DNA from: an uncultured Endozoicomonas sp.
GTDB taxonomy: Bacteria > Pseudomonadota > Gammaproteobacteria > Pseudomonadales > Endozoicomonadaceae
Direction of reading: 5' to 3'
Assembly: GCF_947495845.1 (NCBI RefSeq)
Contig: NZ_CANMAO010000004.1
Location: 208,657 to 272,656 of the forward strand
Length of the DNA stretch: 64,000 nucleotides
Part shown: positions 10,739 through 20,502 of the stretch, one piece after another
Numbering within the stretch: the first letter of the stretch is position 1
Layout of the letters: every line of letters starts with the position of its first letter
Position numbers and translations under genes: made by a program
The notes under the pieces: model-generated
What the model was told of the DNA's origin: nothing
Seen by the model: the letters and a program-made list of their open reading frames with translations, nothing else
Database searches by the model: none

Positions 10739-12127
10739 TTATGGCTGTTTTATATGAAAAGACTTGGGCCGAGTAAGAGCGTCATACCCCAACACCGACA
10801 AAGTGCAACCTCGCCCAGAGTTTTTGATGCCTGTCCAGGCCAGTCCCGGGTCTAAATAATCACACCGATTAATAAAAAATGTGCCGGTTTGAACTCGTTC
10901 ACCCAATTCGATTCCAGCTTCAACATCCTGCGTAAAAATGGCAGCGGTTAAGCCAAACTCACTGTCGTTCATCAAACCAATGGCCTCGTCATCGGAACGG
11001 ACTTTTTGCACGCCAACCACAGGACCAAAGCTTTCTTCAGTCATCACCCGCATGGAGTGATCAACATTGGTTAATAGCTGAGGTGCTAAATAAGGTGTGC
11101 CTGCTTGATCCATAGGAAACTCCGAAGGATCTATATGAGCTAATGCGCCCTGAGCTATCGCATCATTTATCTGCTGTCGTACAAAATCCGCAGCACCGGC
11201 TTTCACCAAGGGCCCTAAAGTGGTTGTCGGGTCATCAGGCCGACCAAGACGATAGGTTTTAACCAGCGCCACCGCTTTTTCTAAAAAATCATCATAAACG
11301 GCTTCATGTACATAAATCCGCTCAATACCACAGCACGATTGCCCGGAATTAAAAAAAGCACCATCAATCACCGTGGCAACGGCGGAATCCAAATCAGCAT
11401 CTTCACGAACATAGGCCGGGTCTTTCCCCCCAAGCTCCAGTCCCATGCCGATAAAACGCCCTGCGGCTGCCTTTTCCACAGAAGCTCCCCCAGGCACTGA
11501 CCCCGTAAAAGCAACATGGGCGACCTGATCGGCTTTGATCAGGTACTCCGTATCCTGATGAGACATGTGCAAATATTGAAAGACACCTTCAGGCAAACCC
11601 GCCTCGGTAAATGCATTTACCAGACGCTCGGCGCATAATGGCGTTTGTGCAGAATGTTTTAGCAGAACCGAATTACCTGCCATTAAAGCGGGCATAATAC
11701 TGTTAATGGCTGTCAGCAAAGGAAAGTTCCAGGGCGCTATAATTAGCACAATGCCGAGTGCTTCTTTCTTGATGTATCGAGTAAATCCTTCCTTCTCTGG
11801 CAAGATAACAGGGCTCAATGCTTCTTCCGCCACCGAAATCATGTGGCGGGCACGCTCTTCAAACCCTGCCACTTCACCACCAGCGTATTGAATAGGCCGC
11901 CCCATTTGCCAGGTAATTTCCCAGGCAATGTCGTCTTGTTGGCTAACAAAAATATCAACGGCGTTAGTGCAGATCTCTGCCCGTTGATTCACACTTAATA
12001 ATTGCCATGCTTTTTGCGCACTGACTGCCTGAGTTAATGCCAAATCAATTTGATTCTGCGTTGCGAGTTTTCGCTCCACATAAACCTGCCCATCCACTGG
12101 TGAGATGGTTTGCTGAACATCTGTCAT
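10739..12127 (-). CDS. NAD(P)-dependent aldehyde dehydrogenase
   Basis: 462 residues, class 3-like ALDH superfamily member. Visible are the cofactor-binding IIAPWNFPLLTAINSIMPAL (about 131-150), the general-base Glu in LELGGKDPAYV (about 235), the catalytic Cys in NSGQSCCGIERIYV (about 268-269) and the ESFGPVVGV motif near 370. It oxidises an aldehyde to the acid. Its position, 9 bp after a gamma-glutamyl ligase and before an alcohol dehydrogenase, suggests it acts on a gamma-glutamylated aldehyde, in the way PuuC acts in putrescine catabolism. Confidence 0.93.
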   Translation of the reverse strand: MTDVQQTISPVDGQVYVERKLATQNQIDLALTQAVSAQKAWQLLSVNQRAEICTNAVDIFVSQQDDIAWEITWQMGRPIQYAGGEVAGFEERARHMISVAEEALSPVILPEKEGFTRYIKKEALGIVLIIAPWNFPLLTAINSIMPALMAGNSVLLKHSAQTPLCAERLVNAFTEAGLPEGVFQYLHMSHQDTEYLIKADQVAHVAFTGSVPGGASVEKAAAGRFIGMGLELGGKDPAYVREDADLDSAVATVIDGAFFNSGQSCCGIERIYVHEAVYDDFLEKAVALVKTYRLGRPDDPTTTLGPLVKAGAADFVRQQINDAIAQGALAHIDPSEFPMDQAGTPYLAPQLLTNVDHSMRVMTEESFGPVVGVQKVRSDDEAIGLMNDSEFGLTAAIFTQDVEAGIELGERVQTGTFFINRCDYLDPGLAWTGIKNSGRGCTLSVLGYDALTRPKSFHIKQP

Positions 12128-12136
12128 GATGATTTC

Positions 12137-13510
12137 TCAAATAATTTCGAAATAACGATCCATTTCCCAATCCGTAATGTGCTTACGGAATTCACGCTCT
12201 TCCCACTCGCGACTGGCAGCGTAATGATCGACAAAATCATCCCCTAACATAGAGCGCGCAGCACTGGACTGTTTGAATTTCTGAGCCGCATCCCAAAGTG
12301 TTGAAGGTAATGCTAACTCTGGTGAATGCTGTTGTTCATAGGCATTGCCTTTTACCTGCACTTCAGGCTCCCATTCATTAATAATGCCCTGCAGGCCAGA
12401 AGCCAAAGCAGCGGCCAGAGAAAGGTAAGGGTTGGCATCCGCAGAACCAAGGCGATATTCCACCCGCTGGGATTTATCGGAACCGGGAATCACTCGCAAT
12501 GCTGTCGTACGATTTTCTACACCCCAGGTGGCATCGGTGGGTGCCCAGAAACCGGGAATCAGTCGTGTATAACTGTTCACCGTTGGGGCAATCATTGGCA
12601 GGAATTCAGGCATTAGTCTTTGTTGACCAGCGATGAAATGCCGTTGAATTTTACTGATATTGTTTTGATGATCAGGATCGTAAAAAGCGGACTTACCATC
12701 GGATTTATTGCGAAGAGACAAATGAATATGACCGCTCTGTCCCGGATAATCTCCAGACCATTTCGCCATAAACGTCGCCATCAGTTCATTGCGCTGAGCC
12801 AGCACTTTGATGAACGTTTTAAACAGTGCCGCCTTATCTGCAGCATTAATCGCTGAATCAACCGTGATGGCTGCTTCGATAACGCCCGGACCTGTTTCGG
12901 TATGGATACCTTCAATGGGAAAATCCATTGTCTCACCGAGGTTGAGAATCTGATGATACAGGTCTGAATGAACAGAATTTCTAAGAATGGAATATCCAAA
13001 CCAATCTGGCGTCAGTGGTTTGAGATTTCTAAACCCTTTTTCCCGGGCTGATTCTGGCGTTTCCTGAAACATAAAGAATTCATATTCCAGAGCACCAAAC
13101 ACATCAAAACCCAACTCATCAGCTTTGTCGATAACCCTTCGTAATGTGCCGCGAGGACAAAGTGCTTCTGCCTGTTCTGAGAATTCCCCCATAAACAGCA
13201 ACATGCCATCTTCAAAAGGAATTTCACGACAAGTCTCCGGTAAAATTCTGACAGGAGCATCAGGATAGCCGGTATGCCAGCCCGTATAGTTAACATTATC
13301 GTAAAGCTGATCCTTACTGTCCCAACCCAGAATCACATCACAGAAGGCAAAACCATTTTCCAGGGCAGAAAAAAACTTGGCTTTGCTCATGTACTTGCCG
13401 AGCATGACGCCATCGTTATCGAACAAGCCCACTTTTACATGGCTTAACCCCCGTTCTTCAACGATTCGTTTGGCATCGGCTACAGTTTTCACATCTCTGG
13501 GGTTCTGCAT
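12137..13510 (-). CDS. glutamine-synthetase-like gamma-glutamyl ligase
   Basis: Member of the PuuA/GlnA3-GlnA4 group of glutamine synthetase homologues, which ligate glutamate to amines using ATP. 457 residues from ATG 13510 (GGAG lies 8 bp upstream; a GTG at 13519 is also in frame). Catalytic-domain motifs are visible: GALEYEFFMF, IHTETGPGVIEAA, SGHIHLSL, ENRTTALRVIPG and VEYRLGSADANPYL. The context (ethanolamine-type permease, alcohol and aldehyde dehydrogenases, amidotransferase) points to an amino-alcohol substrate such as ethanolamine rather than ammonium. A polyamine substrate cannot be excluded. Confidence 0.9.
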   Translation of the reverse strand: MQNPRDVKTVADAKRIVEERGLSHVKVGLFDNDGVMLGKYMSKAKFFSALENGFAFCDVILGWDSKDQLYDNVNYTGWHTGYPDAPVRILPETCREIPFEDGMLLFMGEFSEQAEALCPRGTLRRVIDKADELGFDVFGALEYEFFMFQETPESAREKGFRNLKPLTPDWFGYSILRNSVHSDLYHQILNLGETMDFPIEGIHTETGPGVIEAAITVDSAINAADKAALFKTFIKVLAQRNELMATFMAKWSGDYPGQSGHIHLSLRNKSDGKSAFYDPDHQNNISKIQRHFIAGQQRLMPEFLPMIAPTVNSYTRLIPGFWAPTDATWGVENRTTALRVIPGSDKSQRVEYRLGSADANPYLSLAAALASGLQGIINEWEPEVQVKGNAYEQQHSPELALPSTLWDAAQKFKQSSAARSMLGDDFVDHYAASREWEEREFRKHITDWEMDRYFEII

Positions 13511-13577
13511 ACCGCTCACTCCATTGTTTTTATTCTTGTTTTAAAAAGCCGGGTAACGCTTTACCCGGCCTATCCCT

Positions 13578-13741
13578 TAAGTACCCAACCATATGAAACC
13601 ATATTTTCTGGCTTAGTGGTCAGCCACTCTACTGCGTTACATCTGCGATTACATAGCTATAGCTATGCTCACTCCGATGTGCCTTGCATAGTAACTAACC
13701 ACTAAGCCAGAAATATTCGATTTCATATGATCGGGTACTTA
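13578..13741. repeat. palindromic MITE-like element, family A (copy 1)
   Basis: About 164 bp with inverted arms of about 46 bp (TAAGTACCCAACCATATGAA at left, its imperfect complement at right) and a second internal palindrome centred on CATAGCTATAGCTATG. It is bounded by TA on both sides, consistent with a TA target duplication. A close copy lies at 55702-55864 and an end-only version at 59854-59895. Its right arm contains the stop codon of the permease gene. Confidence 0.8.
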
Positions 13742-15187
13742 ACTCAGTTCAGACTCAGCTTTGGCTATCGCCTCAAACTCTTCTTCAGGCGCCTTAGCCA
13801 CCAAGTGATGACGGCTATAGAAAGCAAAGTACGCAATCATGATGGCGTAGAATACTGCAGACCAAAAGGCGGCTTCTTTACTCACCACAAAGGTTGCAAT
13901 AAAAGCGACAATGGACAACAAGAAAGCAATGCCAGACGTCAATGTGCCACCAGGTGTTTTATAAGGACGTTCCAGATCAGGTTCCTTCACTCGCAGAATG
14001 ATGTGCGACAAAGTCATCATGGCATAAGAGATGGTGGCACCAAATACCGCCATGGTAATCAGCAGATCACCTTCACCGGTCAATGAAAGCAGGAACCCAA
14101 TAATCCCGGGAATAACCAATGCCATGGCTGGCACCTTGCGTTCACCGGTTTTGGACAGAAAACGTGGCAAATAACCGGCACGGGACAAGGCAAACACCTG
14201 ACGGGAATAGGCATAAATAATGGAGAAGAAAGAAGCAATCAGACCGGCAAGACCAATTAGATTCACAAATGTGGCGGCTGTGGAGTCTTCTCCATACACA
14301 TGCTGCAGCGCGCCCACTAATGGCGCAGCATGGTCTTTCATAAGATTTGCACCCGCACCACCCGGCGCCAGTACCAACACTGAACCACCAAACACCAACA
14401 GAACCAACATGGCGGTGATGATGCCTTTAGGCATATCTTTTTTAGGGTCACCCGCTTCTTCCGCTGCCAGTGGTACACCTTCCACAGCCAGGAATAACCA
14501 GATAGCAAAAGGAATCGCAGCCCAGATGCCTATATACCCTTCAGGCAGGAAAGACGATGCGCCTGCAGCCTCTGTATTTACGGCAATATCAAACAGGTTA
14601 GTGCTATCAAAGGCAGGAATCATTCCGACAATAAAGACGACAATAGCCAATGAAGCCAACGCCGTAATCACCATCATAATCTTTAATGCTTCGCCGGCAC
14701 CCCAAAGGTGAATACCCACAAACATGGCATAGAAAGCAAGGTAAACCAGCGGACCATCCAGCCCCACCAGCTCAGACACATAGCCGCCTATAAAGACGGC
14801 AATAGCCGCAGGTGCAATAGCGTATTCAAGGAGAATCGCAGTACCCGTCAAGTAGCCACCCCAGGGTCCAAGTGCACGACGGGCATAGGAGTAGCCGCCA
14901 CCCGCCGTCGGCAATGATGCAGAAAGCTCTGCAAGGGAAAGCACCATGAACATATACATGATGGCCATGGCAATGGTTGCCAGAAGCATTCCGCCAAAGC
15001 CACCTTGTTCAAGGCCGAAGTTCCAGCCGGCAAAATCGCCGGAGATCACGTACGACACCCCCAGGCCTGCTAATAATATCCAGCCAGCGGCGCCTTTTTT
15101 CAGCTGTCGTTGTTTCAGGTAATCGTCCGAGACTTTTTCGTACCCGACTGAACTGTTATTGACCGGTGGTCTTCCTGTTTCCAGCAT
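13739..15187 (-). CDS. eat: APC-family ethanolamine-type permease
   Basis: 482-residue amino acid-polyamine-organocation transporter with about 12 hydrophobic helices. The N-terminal section (WILLAGLGVSYVISGDFAGW), PTAGGGYSYARRALGPWGGY and the segment LAVEGVPLAAEEAGDPKKDM resemble the Eat ethanolamine permease subgroup. It is the best pointer to the substrate of the adjacent gamma-glutamyl pathway. It starts at ATG 15187 with GGAG 6 bp upstream. Its stop codon lies in the arm of an inserted repeat element, and that element separates it from the ligase gene, so it could interrupt or modify the operon transcript. Confidence 0.85.
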   Translation of the reverse strand: MLETGRPPVNNSSVGYEKVSDDYLKQRQLKKGAAGWILLAGLGVSYVISGDFAGWNFGLEQGGFGGMLLATIAMAIMYMFMVLSLAELSASLPTAGGGYSYARRALGPWGGYLTGTAILLEYAIAPAAIAVFIGGYVSELVGLDGPLVYLAFYAMFVGIHLWGAGEALKIMMVITALASLAIVVFIVGMIPAFDSTNLFDIAVNTEAAGASSFLPEGYIGIWAAIPFAIWLFLAVEGVPLAAEEAGDPKKDMPKGIITAMLVLLVFGGSVLVLAPGGAGANLMKDHAAPLVGALQHVYGEDSTAATFVNLIGLAGLIASFFSIIYAYSRQVFALSRAGYLPRFLSKTGERKVPAMALVIPGIIGFLLSLTGEGDLLITMAVFGATISYAMMTLSHIILRVKEPDLERPYKTPGGTLTSGIAFLLSIVAFIATFVVSKEAAFWSAVFYAIMIAYFAFYSRHHLVAKAPEEEFEAIAKAESELS

Positions 15188-15339
15188 CAGTGACTCCGTT
15201 TTATTGTTATGGTTTGTGGCCCATACTGCTCGGCACTGATTCAGCGAAATATGCTTAGATCAAAGTGTAAAAGCCCCATCACGAGGCAACAATCATCTTC
15301 ACAAACTCTGAAGTCGTACTATTAGCAAAACTAATACCA

Positions 15340-16302
15340 CTATTTCTGAATGCTGATTTTTGCATCCAGCCATGGCATCCATTGGATCAACTCAGGCACA
15401 ATTTTATCTTTCAGAATTGCACGACTGTTGACAGCCATCTCCTCGGGAATAGTCCATAAGTCATAGCTGCGACTAACCAGTGTCAGTTCACGAAAATCAT
15501 CTGGCGCTGGCAGTGGGTGGACATCTACCAGTCCATTTATCCATTGCCGGCACTGATAGAGACAGAGCGGCGTGGTGATTGCCCAGCACAGCCCGGTAGA
15601 AACCATGTTGACTATGGCTGCGGTATTATCCAGCTGCAGTTTTCTTGGTAATTCCAGCTGTAGCCGGGTTAGCTTATGGTTAATTGATTTACCAATGAGC
15701 GAGTGAACCGGATAGCGGGCAAAGTCCAGTTGGCTTGCTAACGACATAATCAAGTCATCACCGCCTTTAAAGCCAGCGGGGCACACCATGATCAAAGGCT
15801 CTCTGAGAATCGGGTAACGTTTGAGTTCATTGCCATCAAACACCTGATCATCTGAAATAATAATATCCACATCATGTGATAAAAGACTTTGGGCGTGAAT
15901 GTGTGAAAGCCCTGTGCTGATAAACCATTCAGCAGTTTGATTTTTTAATAATTCCGTCAGCGGCTTACCAATAGCCGTCACCAGAGAGTCCACCATGGCA
16001 ATTCTTGCTCGATCAATATGCTGAACCTGCCCTGTTTTAACGCTTCTGCTTAATTGGCGAGCATGATCCAGTATTCGGATACTCCGGTCGTAAAAAAAAC
16101 GACCATCAGGGGTTAGTTGAATAGGCCTGACAGCCCGGTCAATGAGTTGTGCCTCTAGCGTTTCTTCAATATTTGCCAACGTCTGAGATATTGCGGATTG
16201 ACTGATATCAAGGCGCTGCGCCGCCGCTGTCATGGTGCCGCTTTTCACCACCTCAACAAAGACCTCAAGAGAGCGCAAATCAAAACCAAATGGGTAAGAC
16301 AT
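15340..16302 (-). CDS. LysR-family transcriptional regulator
   Basis: About 320 residues. N-terminal winged helix-turn-helix (SLEVFVEVVKSGTMTAAAQR followed by LDISQSAISQTLANIE), then a type 2 periplasmic-binding-like effector domain. ATG 16302 (MSYPFGFDLR) is preferred over GTG 16314. It is transcribed away from the ABC transporter (168 bp between starts) and points into the catabolic operon region, so it is a reasonable local regulator of both. The effector is unknown. Confidence 0.93.
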   Translation of the reverse strand: MSYPFGFDLRSLEVFVEVVKSGTMTAAAQRLDISQSAISQTLANIEETLEAQLIDRAVRPIQLTPDGRFFYDRSIRILDHARQLSRSVKTGQVQHIDRARIAMVDSLVTAIGKPLTELLKNQTAEWFISTGLSHIHAQSLLSHDVDIIISDDQVFDGNELKRYPILREPLIMVCPAGFKGGDDLIMSLASQLDFARYPVHSLIGKSINHKLTRLQLELPRKLQLDNTAAIVNMVSTGLCWAITTPLCLYQCRQWINGLVDVHPLPAPDDFRELTLVSRSYDLWTIPEEMAVNSRAILKDKIVPELIQWMPWLDAKISIQK

Positions 16303-16470
16303 AAATCCAGTCACGTATTTTTAAAATTATTTTTATTCGACGTTTACAGTCTATTGAATAGCAATCAATGGATTAAAGCCATTGACCTGAGTGGTAAAGG
16401 GTGAAATATTTCTGTAACAAAATTTCATAACAATAGCGAAGAATAACAACAAACCTCAAAGGGGCGCACC

Positions 16471-17541
16471 ATGTTAAAAACAATGAAAGGTCTACTGGCC
16501 TTATCGGTATCAGCCGCTGCCATGATATCTGCCAGCGCACAGGCGGAAGAACTTCGCCTTTTAACCTGGGCCGGCTATGCACCTCAGGAAGTGATTGATC
16601 AGTTCGAGCAGGAAACCGGTATTACCGTCAAGGTAACCAAATCCAACAATGAAGACATGATTTCCAAACTGCGTGCCACCCGTGGTGCCGGTTATGACCT
16701 GGTTCAGCCTAGTCAGGATCGGGTGACCGGCGCTCAAAAAGAGTACCGTATTTATAAGCCTATGGATCTCAGCCAGCTGAACGCTGAACAGTTTATTCCT
16801 TCCATGCTTGCTGCCACCAAAACCAACACAACCATTAATGGTGACGTTTATAGTGTGCCACACATTTGGGGAACCAGCGGCCTGATCGCGGGTGTTTCAG
16901 AAAGCAAAAACGCTTACAGCTTTAATGATCTTTGCTCCGATGATTATAAGGGCAAGGTCTCCTATCGTCTGAAGCGCCCAACGCTGATTGGCTTTGCTTT
17001 TGCCATGGGTGAAGATCCTTTTGCCGCGTATACCGATGAAAAAAAATACGCAGAAATTCTGGGCAAGGTTGAACAAAAGCTCATCGACTGCAAAGACAAT
17101 GTGAAAGCCTATTGGAGTGGCGGCGATGCCCTGATCAACCTGCTGCGGAGCGGTGAAGTCACTCTGGCCATGGGCTGGGATGCCGGCGGCTGGAAGCTGC
17201 ACAAAGAAACGGGCAACATCAACTTCGTGCCACCGGAGTCTGGCGCTCTGGGCTGGATCGATACTTTTGCCCTGCCAGCTAAAGGCAAGAATGATGAAGC
17301 AGCTTATAAATGGATTAACTTCGTAATGCAGCCAGAAATTGCAGCGAAGATCACCGAAGCTGCAGGTAATTTTACCGCTTCCGCCGGTGCTGAAGAGTTT
17401 GTTAACGATGAACTCAGCAACAGTTATAAAATCAGTTATAACCAAAGCAGCCTGGACAACATCAAGTGGTATCCGCCAGTGCCAGCTGGGCTTGAAATCA
17501 TTGAGGGTAAAACCCTGGATCGAATTAAAGCTGCACAATAA
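16471..17541 (+). CDS. PotD/PotF-like periplasmic substrate-binding protein
   Basis: 356 residues with a Sec signal peptide (about 1-25, cleavage after AQA), then a spermidine/putrescine-type binding fold (EELRLLTWAGYAPQEVIDQF; QDRVTGAQKEYRIYKPMDLS). It has the typical length and start (AAGGGG before the ATG). First gene of a binding protein, ATPase and two-permease operon. Substrate prediction is polyamine or a related cationic amine. Next to an amine-catabolic cluster, it may import the same amine or a precursor. Confidence 0.9.
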   Translation: MLKTMKGLLALSVSAAAMISASAQAEELRLLTWAGYAPQEVIDQFEQETGITVKVTKSNNEDMISKLRATRGAGYDLVQPSQDRVTGAQKEYRIYKPMDLSQLNAEQFIPSMLAATKTNTTINGDVYSVPHIWGTSGLIAGVSESKNAYSFNDLCSDDYKGKVSYRLKRPTLIGFAFAMGEDPFAAYTDEKKYAEILGKVEQKLIDCKDNVKAYWSGGDALINLLRSGEVTLAMGWDAGGWKLHKETGNINFVPPESGALGWIDTFALPAKGKNDEAAYKWINFVMQPEIAAKITEAAGNFTASAGAEEFVNDELSNSYKISYNQSSLDNIKWYPPVPAGLEIIEGKTLDRIKAAQ

Positions 17542-17621
17542 ATACACATAACAAATACACATAATGCTGAACCCACCGGCTATTCGTGGCTGGTGGCACC
17601 TCTGATTCTGGATGTACCCCC

Positions 17622-18725
17622 ATGACTTTCGACCTTGAATGCCGCAATGTTTCCAAACAGTTTGGTGACTTTCAGGCAGTAAACGACATCTCTCTTGAAA
17701 TTCCTGCTGGCTCATTTTTTTCCATACTTGGCCCTTCCGGCTGCGGCAAAACAACCCTATTGCGAATGCTTGCGGGTTTCTCTGAGCCTGATCAGGGAGA
17801 GATTCTCATCAAAGGGAAAAAGATGGCGGGTATTCCTCCTAATAAACGCCCGGTAAACATGGTTTTCCAGCACCTTGCTTTGTTCCCCATGATGAATATT
17901 GGGGAAAACATTGCCTATGGCTTGAAGCGCAACAAAGTGCCAAAGCAGGAAAGAGACAAGAAAGTTGCTGATGTGCTGGAGCGTATCGACTTACCGGGGA
18001 TTGAAAATAAATCCGTTCATCAACTGTCCGGCGGACAAAAGCAACGAGTAGCCATTGCCCGCTGTCTGGTTCTGGAACCTGATGTGCTGCTATTGGATGA
18101 ACCTCTGGGCGCTTTGGACCTAAAACTTCGGGAGCAAATGAAAGTAGAGCTTAAAAAACTGCAGCAGGCGTTTGGCACCACTTTTATTTACATCACCCAT
18201 GATCAATCAGAAGCCATGGTGATGTCTGATCAGGTTGCTGTTATGAACCATGGTCGTTTTGAGCAGGTAGGTTCACCGCAGTCTCTCTACTATCAACCAA
18301 ATACGGCATTTGTCGCCGGATTTGTCGGCAACAACAATCGCATTGAAGGCGTCGTTGAATCCATCGTGGGTGAAACGGCCATCATTCGTTCGGACGCTGG
18401 TCAACAATTCAAAACCACGTTCCCTGAAGCCACATTGCACTCTGGTCAACAAGTTCACCTGTATATCCGGCCAGAAGCCATTCATATTCGCAGAGATCAA
18501 AACGTCACCTCGGAGAACCATATCAATGGTCGAGTCGAAAGCATTCTATTTGATGGTGGCAACAGTCAGGTGCTGGTAAAAGATACAGAGTCTTCCCAGG
18601 AACTTACCGTCTCTCTTCCTCAGACCCGGGAGTTTAATGACCTGACAGCGGGAGAAATGATTTCTTTATCCTGGGACATACGACAGAGCAATGTTTTTTC
18701 AGCCAATAACAAGAGTGAGCCCTGA
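17622..18725 (+). CDS. ABC transporter ATP-binding protein (PotA-like)
   Basis: 367 residues from ATG 17622; a GTG at 17586 is in frame but precedes the family start (MTFDLECRNVSKQFGDF). Walker A GPSGCGKTT, Q-loop VFQHLALFP, signature LSGGQKQRVAIARC, Walker B VLLLDEPLGALD and the switch His in ITHDQSEA are all intact. A C-terminal TOBE-like extension is typical of polyamine importers. It lies 80 bp after the binding protein and overlaps none of its neighbours; the first permease begins 2 bp later. Confidence 0.93.
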   Translation: MTFDLECRNVSKQFGDFQAVNDISLEIPAGSFFSILGPSGCGKTTLLRMLAGFSEPDQGEILIKGKKMAGIPPNKRPVNMVFQHLALFPMMNIGENIAYGLKRNKVPKQERDKKVADVLERIDLPGIENKSVHQLSGGQKQRVAIARCLVLEPDVLLLDEPLGALDLKLREQMKVELKKLQQAFGTTFIYITHDQSEAMVMSDQVAVMNHGRFEQVGSPQSLYYQPNTAFVAGFVGNNNRIEGVVESIVGETAIIRSDAGQQFKTTFPEATLHSGQQVHLYIRPEAIHIRRDQNVTSENHINGRVESILFDGGNSQVLVKDTESSQELTVSLPQTREFNDLTAGEMISLSWDIRQSNVFSANNKSEP

Positions 18726-18727
18726 TT

Positions 18728-19591
18728 ATGAATGGGAAAAAGCTCTCTTTTTATCTGTTATTAATGCCATTGCTACTCACTCTGGCGCTGCTGATTCTGC
18801 TTCCACAGCTGGATATGTTGGGTATTTCTCTGCGGGAGCGAGTGAGTTACGGCGTTTATGAATTCAGCCTGCTCCATTACCAGGCATTTTTCACAGAGCC
18901 GCTCTACTGGAATACGTTTGTTCGTACTGCCGTAATGTCGATTCTAGCCACCGCATTAACATTGTTAATTTCATTTCCAGTTGCCTGGTACATCGCCAAA
19001 ATCGCCCAGGGGAAAAACAAGAATCTGATGTTTCTGGCCTGCCTGATTCCTTTTTGGGTCAGTGAATTGGTACGCACCTACGGCTGGATGATTTTGCTGC
19101 GGGAAAGCGGCGTAATCAGTGGTTTTCTGCAATGGGCAGGGCTTGCGGATGCTCCTGTTGAAATGCTGTACAACGACATCACCGTAATGACCGGCCTCGT
19201 CTATACCTCCATGCTCTTTATGGTGGTTCCGCTGGTCAGCACTCTGGAAGGCATGGACGACAGCCTGGTAGAAGCCGCCTACGATTTAGGCGGAAATCAC
19301 TTTACCGTGTTGCGTACAGTGATTGTGCCTTATGCGGTGCCTGGCATTGTTTCCGGCTGCATTGTCGTCTTTATGTTGACGCTGGGTAATTATCTGACGC
19401 CGACGCTTCTGGGCGGAAAGGACAGCCTCTGGTTCACGGAGCAAATCTTCACTCAGTTTATTACTCGTTTTAACTGGGAACAGGGCGCAGCGTTTGGCGT
19501 ATTGCTTCTTTGCCTCTCGTCGTTGATTGTCTGGCTCGGCCTGAAACTCAGTAAGCAATCCTTTAAACAAGCCATGACCAGCGATGCCTGA
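18728..19591 (+). CDS. ABC transporter permease (PotB-like)
   Basis: 287 residues with six predicted membrane helices, starting with FYLLLMPLLLTLALLILLPQ. The cytoplasmic EAA loop is visible as LVEAAYDLGGNHFTVLRTVIVPYAVPG. It starts 2 bp after the ATPase stop and forms the membrane channel with the following permease. Confidence 0.93.
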   Translation: MNGKKLSFYLLLMPLLLTLALLILLPQLDMLGISLRERVSYGVYEFSLLHYQAFFTEPLYWNTFVRTAVMSILATALTLLISFPVAWYIAKIAQGKNKNLMFLACLIPFWVSELVRTYGWMILLRESGVISGFLQWAGLADAPVEMLYNDITVMTGLVYTSMLFMVVPLVSTLEGMDDSLVEAAYDLGGNHFTVLRTVIVPYAVPGIVSGCIVVFMLTLGNYLTPTLLGGKDSLWFTEQIFTQFITRFNWEQGAAFGVLLLCLSSLIVWLGLKLSKQSFKQAMTSDA

Positions 19592-19601
19592 GGAGTAAAT
19601 C

Positions 19602-20450
19602 ATGATACCAAGCATTCCCCAGAGCAGAGCTTTTCAAAAGACGTATGCCGTTTATGTTGGCCTGTTTTTTCTGTTCCTGTTAGCACCACTGGTGGTGGTT
19701 GCTGTTTTCTCACTGAACGACAGCTTATTTCCTTCGTTACCCTGGGAAGGCTTTACGCTGGACTGGTATTTTGCCGATGACCGCGAGCGAAGAGGCTTAT
19801 TCCATGACGGCGCATTACTGGAAAGTATTGTCACCAGTTTGGTTATTGCCGTTTTTGTGGCTTTGCTGGCAGTGGCTCTGGCCATTACCAACGCATTGCT
19901 GTTTGAGCGTTATCATTTTAAAGGCAAACAATTTCTTTATAGTTTGATGTTACTGCCGCTGGTGATTCCCGGCGTTATTCTGGGTATATCAATTCTGTCG
20001 TTCAGTAGTGGTATTGCCAATACCATAGAAGACAGTTATGGCCTTGATCTCGAGTTTCTTCGCCCGGGCTTGCCATTAATCGTGCTTGGGCAGTTTGCCT
20101 TCATCAGCACCATGGCAACGCTGGTGATTTCGGCACGTCTTAGAAAGCTGGATACAGAGATGGAAGAAGCGGCGTTGAATCTTGGCGCAAGCCGTTTGGA
20201 TGTATTCAGAACCATCACTCTGCCCTGGTTGAAACCCGCAGTGATTGGTTCAGCCGTTGTGGCGTTTTTGATGTCTTTCGAGAATTTTAATACCACACTG
20301 ATTCTTGCAGGCAGTGATTCGCCCTTAACCATAACGCTGTTTGATCGAATGCGGGAAGGTTCAACACCGGTACTCAATGCTGTTTCAACGCTATTGATGC
20401 TGGGGTCCGGCATGCTTGCGCTTATCAGTATTTTTATTCAGCGGAAGTAG
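19602..20450 (+). CDS. ABC transporter permease (PotC-like)
   Basis: 282 residues, second integral membrane subunit. N-terminal helix VGLFFLFLLAPLVVVAVFSL and EAA loop EMEEAALNLGASRLDVFRTITLPWLKP are clear. It has GAGG before its ATG and lies 10 bp downstream of the first permease. Last gene of the importer operon. Confidence 0.93.
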   Translation: MIPSIPQSRAFQKTYAVYVGLFFLFLLAPLVVVAVFSLNDSLFPSLPWEGFTLDWYFADDRERRGLFHDGALLESIVTSLVIAVFVALLAVALAITNALLFERYHFKGKQFLYSLMLLPLVIPGVILGISILSFSSGIANTIEDSYGLDLEFLRPGLPLIVLGQFAFISTMATLVISARLRKLDTEMEEAALNLGASRLDVFRTITLPWLKPAVIGSAVVAFLMSFENFNTTLILAGSDSPLTITLFDRMREGSTPVLNAVSTLLMLGSGMLALISIFIQRK

Positions 20451-20464
20451 CACAGCCATTTGGA

Positions 20465-20502
20465 ATGATTACCCATATTTTTAGTCAGATCTGGGTAATC
20501 AT
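20465..20502 (+). terminator. hairpin after the ABC operon
   Basis: Perfect 11-bp inverted repeat ATGATTACCCA / TGGGTAATCAT starting 14 bp after the last permease. It has no T-run directly after it, but a smaller AACC...GGTTTTT hairpin follows. Probably a transcription end or mRNA-stabilising structure. Confidence 0.5.

Noticed and set aside
16897..17754. Minus-strand open frame of 285 codons
   Set aside because: Antisense to the binding-protein and ATPase genes, both of which are well supported.
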